Below are positions 60,465 through 64,000 of a stretch of 64,000 nt of DNA, in pieces. The DNA comes from UBA8752 sp965657965 (lineage in GTDB: Bacteria; Bacteroidota; Bacteroidia; Flavobacteriales_D; Sanyastnellaceae): NCBI GenBank assembly GCA_965657965.1, contig CBFHQM010000001.1, positions 124,001 to 188,000 of the forward strand. The letters run 5' to 3'. Position 1 is the stretch's first letter; each line of letters opens with the position of its first letter. The notes beneath the pieces are model-generated. The model worked only from the letters and a program-made list of their open reading frames with translations. It made no database searches and was not told where the DNA came from. The position numbers and the translations under genes were made by a program.

Positions 60465-62302
60465 ACACGCGGTTCAGAACGGTGGTCCTGCTCGTTGTCT
60501 TTTTTGTGGTCGCCTTCGCCATTCGGCTGGCCGGGCTACAGTTGGTTCAAGAAGAATGGCAAGACAAAGCCGAGTCCTTGACCAGTGATCGGTATTCCAT
60601 TCCGCCCAGCAGAGGTCTCATTTCTGACCGACACGGCACACTCATGGTCGGCTCACGAGCCACACACGACTTGGTGGTCCTGCCGCGCCGGTTGCCCGAA
60701 AAAACCGACGCTTGGATGCAAGCTGCTGCCGCATGGGCAGGCCTGTCCATTGCGGACCTCGACAAAGCCCTCACCAAGGCCAGACGCTACAGCTCGTACA
60801 AAGCATCCAGCGTTAAAAAGGGCCTCGATACAGAGGAGCATGCGCGCATGGCCAGTGAACTCCACCGGTTTCCTGGATTTTCCTTCCGAACCCGCCCAGT
60901 GCGCAACCACCTGCACGATGCAGCGGGACACCTGATCGGAGAATACGCCGAAACCACAGCCGAAGAACTGGACTCAGATCCATTCTATCGAATGGGCGAC
61001 CGCATAGGCCGCAGTGGTTTGGAGCGGGTGTACGAGTTGGAATTGCGCGGAGTCAAAGGCCGTGAATCAGTGGTGGTGGATGCGCGGAATCGGGTTCGCA
61101 ATACCCCATCCGGTCAAGACGGCGACCGGCCCGCAGAAGCCGGACAGCCATTGCAATTGACCTTGGACCTGACCCTCCAACAATTTGCCGAGCAACTCAT
61201 GCGGGGAAAGAAAGGCAGTGTTGTCGCCATCGAACCCGCCACAGGCGAGGTGCTCGCCATGGTGTCAGCCCCTGGATTTAGTCCAAGCCAATTGGTCGGG
61301 CCCGAACGTGGTCGCTACTACCGACAATTGGCCAACGACCCCACCAAACCGCTGTTCAACCGCGCCATTAAAGCCACCTATCGACCCGGTTCCATTTGGA
61401 AAATGGTCCAAGGCCTCATCGCCCTTGACGAGGGGAAAATTTACCCAGGATCTCAATTTGACTGTGACCGCAACCTCATCGGCTGCCACGGACCGCACAC
61501 CCGCGACAATTTGCGCGATGCGGTGGTCCACAGTTGCAATCCGTATTTCTATCGCGTGATGCAACGCGTGGTCAAGGCCGGCGAGGGCAAAACGCGATTT
61601 GAACGGGCGGCCAACGGGCTGGACCATTGGCAAGAGCGGGCCACAAAATTTGGATTTGGCACTTCTCTTGGTGCGCGCCTGCCAGGTACTTCATCCGGAA
61701 ACATTCCTTCCAGCGCGACCTACGACAAAGTGTATGGTCAGCGACGCTGGGATTTTGGCACCATTTACTCCATATCCATTGGCGAGGGCGAGTTGCTCAC
61801 CACCCCTTTGCAAATGGCCAATCTGGCTGCCACATTGGCCAATCGAGGTTGGTACCGCACACCGCACTACGTCCGAAACCTCGGCCAAAAAGGCAAGCCA
61901 GAAGGATTGGGGATTCGCATGGAAACCGGCGTGAACGCCCGACACTTCAGTCCCATTGTTCAGGCGATGAGACAAGTTGTGGATGAGCCGACAGGTACTG
62001 GACGTCGTGCCAGAATACCCGGCTTGGCGGTTTGCGGAAAAACAGGGACAGTTCAAGACGAACCCAGAAAGGACCACTCCGTTTTCATTGCTTTTGCCCC
62101 CATGGACAACCCTCAAATTGCCCTGAGCGTTTACGTCGAAAATTCTGGTTTTGGTGGCGAATGGGCAGCCCCAATCGCAGCGCTTCTTGTCGAACAGTAC
62201 GTGAATGGCGAGGTCACGCAAACCGAACGACTGGAACGCATTCTCGACGCAGACTTGTCTGACCCCTACCCAGAGCCGGAACCAAGCCCAGGGTCAAATT
62301 GA
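60461..62302 (+). CDS. mrdA: penicillin-binding protein 2 (transpeptidase)
   Basis: PBP2 crosslinks new peptidoglycan in the elongasome. The 613-residue protein has an N-terminal membrane helix (about 8-26), a dimerisation/pedestal domain and the transpeptidase domain with SxxK in YRPGSIWKMVQ, SxN in VVHSCNPYF and KTG in VCGKTGTVQDE. All three catalytic motifs are intact. Length is usual. The ATG overlaps the mreD stop by 4 bp. rodA, its usual partner, is on the other strand 2 bp away. Confidence 0.96.
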   Translation: MNTRFRTVVLLVVFFVVAFAIRLAGLQLVQEEWQDKAESLTSDRYSIPPSRGLISDRHGTLMVGSRATHDLVVLPRRLPEKTDAWMQAAAAWAGLSIADLDKALTKARRYSSYKASSVKKGLDTEEHARMASELHRFPGFSFRTRPVRNHLHDAAGHLIGEYAETTAEELDSDPFYRMGDRIGRSGLERVYELELRGVKGRESVVVDARNRVRNTPSGQDGDRPAEAGQPLQLTLDLTLQQFAEQLMRGKKGSVVAIEPATGEVLAMVSAPGFSPSQLVGPERGRYYRQLANDPTKPLFNRAIKATYRPGSIWKMVQGLIALDEGKIYPGSQFDCDRNLIGCHGPHTRDNLRDAVVHSCNPYFYRVMQRVVKAGEGKTRFERAANGLDHWQERATKFGFGTSLGARLPGTSSGNIPSSATYDKVYGQRRWDFGTIYSISIGEGELLTTPLQMANLAATLANRGWYRTPHYVRNLGQKGKPEGLGIRMETGVNARHFSPIVQAMRQVVDEPTGTGRRARIPGLAVCGKTGTVQDEPRKDHSVFIAFAPMDNPQIALSVYVENSGFGGEWAAPIAALLVEQYVNGEVTQTERLERILDADLSDPYPEPEPSPGSN

Positions 62303-62304
62303 AC

Positions 62305-63627
62305 TCAGCGCAATACGCTGAACCGTTCCGCATCCAAGCGCAGCAAAATGGCCACCATGATCGAAAAGGCCATGAAACTCGACCCTCCGTAGCTCATGAA
62401 GGGAAGGGGAATGCCAATTACCGGGACAAGCCCCAAAACCATGCCCACATTGATCAGCAGGTGCATAAATAAAATGCCCCCTAAGCTGTATGCGTAGACC
62501 CTGGTGAATTGACTTCGTTGTCGCTCCCCGAGATAAAAAATGCGCAGGAGGAAAGTGGCGTAGAGCAGGAGGAAAAACACGGCGCCCAAGAAGCCCCGTT
62601 CCTCCGACCATTTACAAAAGATGAAGTCGGTTTCTTGCTCGGGAACAAAGCCATACCCGGTCATGGGACCCTCTCTCCAGCCTTTTCCCGTGAGGCCCCC
62701 AGAACCAATGGCGGTCTTGGCGTGTCGAATGTTGTAGTCCGCATCTGGATTGCTCACATCCAAACCAAACAACACGTGAATCCGTTCTTTTTGGTGCGGC
62801 CGCAATACGTCTTCCAATGCCACGTGCAAGGCAAAAGAGTAAGCCAGCCCCGCCACCAAAACAGCCAAAGCCACGCGCACTGTTCGGGCACGATAGCGCG
62901 GCAATGTGGCGCTTCTCAGCACTTGAATGACCACGCCCCCCATCACAACCAACCCCACCACAAACGCGGTGAATCCTGTTTTCTCGCCCAGCCAAGGGTA
63001 CTCCACCTCACTCGCGCCCGTCAAAATGGTCAACACCGCCAAAACGATGGCAGCAAACCCAGCAATCAGGACAGCACCTGTCATGCCCTCTCGGTAGAGC
63101 GCAAAAACAAAACCCAAAAACACCAGCACTGTGCCTGCGTCAGGCTGCAAGAGTATCAAGCCTGCCGGAAGGCCTACGATGGCCAAACTGCGGAAACGCT
63201 TTGGCCAGTCTCGCCATCCATCGCGCGTGCCGAGATACCAAGACAGGGCCATCGACGTGCCCAACTTTGCGAATTCCGAAGGTTGGATGCCAAAACCGCC
63301 CACCCCGAACCAAGAACGGGCACCGCCCACCTTTTTTCCGATCACCAAAACCAAGGCACAAAGGACAATCTGAGTACCATAGTTCAACCAAGCCGTTCGA
63401 ATGAAAAACTCGCCGTCTACTTGAAGAATGAGTGCCCCAACCACCAAACTAACGCCCAGCCATAACGCCTGTTTTCCGTGCAACGTCCCGAGAGACCACA
63501 GCACATCTCCATCTGGACCAGAAGCGGCGGAAACCAAGTTCCACCACCCCAGTGCAGCCAGCATCAAAAACAAGACCACCGTGAGGCTGTCGAGGTTGGT
63601 GCCAATGCTGGCGTTGCGCGCTGCCAT
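62305..63627 (-). CDS. rodA: peptidoglycan glycosyltransferase RodA
   Basis: RodA polymerises glycan strands from lipid II in the elongasome with PBP2. The 440-residue SEDS protein has about ten hydrophobic segments and the family landmarks GGFGIQPSEFAKLG, LLQPDAGTVLVFLGF, the catalytic region around HQKERI (PHQKERIHVLFG) and GIPLPFMSYGGSSF near the C-terminus. In most Bacteroidota rodA lies directly after mrdA in the same direction. Here it is inverted, converging on mrdA with a 2-bp gap and lying 6 bp after odhB, so it is probably transcribed with odhB. Confidence 0.95.
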   Translation of the reverse strand: MAARNASIGTNLDSLTVVLFLMLAALGWWNLVSAASGPDGDVLWSLGTLHGKQALWLGVSLVVGALILQVDGEFFIRTAWLNYGTQIVLCALVLVIGKKVGGARSWFGVGGFGIQPSEFAKLGTSMALSWYLGTRDGWRDWPKRFRSLAIVGLPAGLILLQPDAGTVLVFLGFVFALYREGMTGAVLIAGFAAIVLAVLTILTGASEVEYPWLGEKTGFTAFVVGLVVMGGVVIQVLRSATLPRYRARTVRVALAVLVAGLAYSFALHVALEDVLRPHQKERIHVLFGLDVSNPDADYNIRHAKTAIGSGGLTGKGWREGPMTGYGFVPEQETDFIFCKWSEERGFLGAVFFLLLYATFLLRIFYLGERQRSQFTRVYAYSLGGILFMHLLINVGMVLGLVPVIGIPLPFMSYGGSSFMAFSIMVAILLRLDAERFSVLR

Positions 63628-63633
63628 GGGCGG

Positions 63634-64000
63634 TTACAGCCCCAAAAGGACTTCCATCGGGTCCTTGGACCCAAACAACATCCGCTCAGGGTTCTCCAAC
63701 ATCTCTTTCACCGCCACCAAAAAGCTCACGCTTTCCTTGCCGTCGATGATGCGGTGGTCATAGCTCAGTGCCACATACATGATCGGCCGGATTTCCACCT
63801 GGCCATCGATGGCCACGGGGCGTTCCACGATGTTGTGCATGCCCAAAATGGCACTCTGTGGCGGATTGATAATGGGAGTAGACAACATGGAACCGAACAC
63901 ACCGCCATTGGTGATGGTGAACGTTCCCCCGGTCATCTCGTCGACCGTGATTTCTCCGTCGCGGGCGCGAATGGCGAGCCGCTTGATTTCGGCTTCGATT
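63634..64000 (-). CDS. odhB: 2-oxoglutarate dehydrogenase E2 component, C-terminal part (cut by the window edge)
   Basis: The frame is open to the last base and stops at 63634. The 120 or so residues are the end of a dihydrolipoyl acyltransferase catalytic domain: GGTFTITNGGVFGSMLSTP, INPPQSAILGMHN and the active-site histidine and aspartate in LSYDHRIIDGKE. The wording fits succinyltransferase (OdhB/SucB) better than acetyltransferase, but the lipoyl and E1/E3-binding domains lie beyond the window. rodA starts 6 bp downstream. Confidence 0.88.
   Translation of the reverse strand, partial: IEAEIKRLAIRARDGEITVDEMTGGTFTITNGGVFGSMLSTPIINPPQSAILGMHNIVERPVAIDGQVEIRPIMYVALSYDHRIIDGKESVSFLVAVKEMLENPERMLFGSKDPMEVLLGL

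Noticed and set aside
1..64000. CRISPR array, insertion sequence, prophage or integron
   Set aside because: No regularly spaced direct repeats, transposase, integrase or phage genes and no terminal inverted repeats were found on reading both strands.

Overview
This window reads as one continuous chromosomal stretch of a Bacteroidota bacterium, most likely a Flavobacteriales-type, probably marine lineage with moderately high G+C. The pointers are a large secreted protein with a CHU_C-type (type IX secretion, type B) C-terminus, DUF3109, DUF2795 and YceD/rpmF genes in their usual Bacteroidota form, the purH-mreBCD-mrdA cluster, a kynurenine 3-monooxygenase, absence of convincing Shine-Dalgarno motifs, and repeated TAnnTTTG/TAnnTTCG boxes of the Bacteroidota -7 type. 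Two runs of N, one flanked by an exact 77-bp duplication, indicate a draft assembly, probably a metagenome bin. I see no prophage, insertion sequence, CRISPR array or defence island. Gene density is extreme: no gap above 300 bp lacks a gene, and many neighbours overlap by 1-40 bp.

Layout. 1-8.2 kb: the 3' end of an unknown gene, tRNA-Pro(GGG) with its terminator, a small conserved protein, a receiver-CRP/FNR fusion regulator, pheT with a PlsC-type acyltransferase, a PhoB/PhoR-like two-component pair and a metallo-beta-lactamase-fold hydrolase. 8.2-18.2 kb: a large secreted propeller/outer-membrane protein (with an assembly gap), a half-size TauE protein, an M20 amidohydrolase, recQ, then kdsD-tatC-lptB (lipopolysaccharide precursor, Tat export and LPS export). 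18.2-26.7 kb: ribE, a CHU_C adhesin-like protein, pdxA, yceD-rpmF-fabH, accB-accC (fatty acid initiation). 26.7-33 kb: panD, a flippase-like protein and the heptose adenylyltransferase; an OmpA-type protein (168 N inside) with DUF3109; a radical SAM protein overlapping a second, frameshifted flippase-like gene.

33-46 kb: cystathionine gamma-synthase, kynurenine 3-monooxygenase, methylmalonyl-CoA epimerase, glutamate dehydrogenase, an SDR protein with a changed active site, a small membrane protein with a cytochrome c lipoprotein, hflX, rbfA, a dockerin-bearing serine hydrolase, a LolC-like permease, dusB, a CPBP protease and ispD. 46-56 kb: sodB, an S41 protease, dCMP deaminase, a PduO-type adenosyltransferase, DUF2795, an ACT-less aspartate kinase, a GNAT enzyme, CvpA, DUF1801, a phosphohexomutase with an RmlD-like reductase, and a MacB-like permease. 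56-64 kb: purH, the elongasome genes mreB-mreC-mreD-mrdA, then rodA on the opposite strand, behind the 3' end of odhB.

Most of the content is housekeeping: envelope building, central metabolism, translation and cofactors. The most interesting signal is regulatory. At least eight genes have a TAnnTTYG box ending only 4-6 nt before the start codon (pdxA, dCMP deaminase, dusB, panD, DUF3109, the membrane gene at 38547, the permease at 56402, the GNAT gene), which suggests widespread leaderless transcription and a TTCG variant of the -7 element. Also worth checking are the SDR with Ser/Arg in place of Tyr/Lys, the ACT-less aspartate kinase, dockerin repeats on a beta-lactamase-fold enzyme, and rodA split from its operon. 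I did not find a convincing new defence or mobile system.
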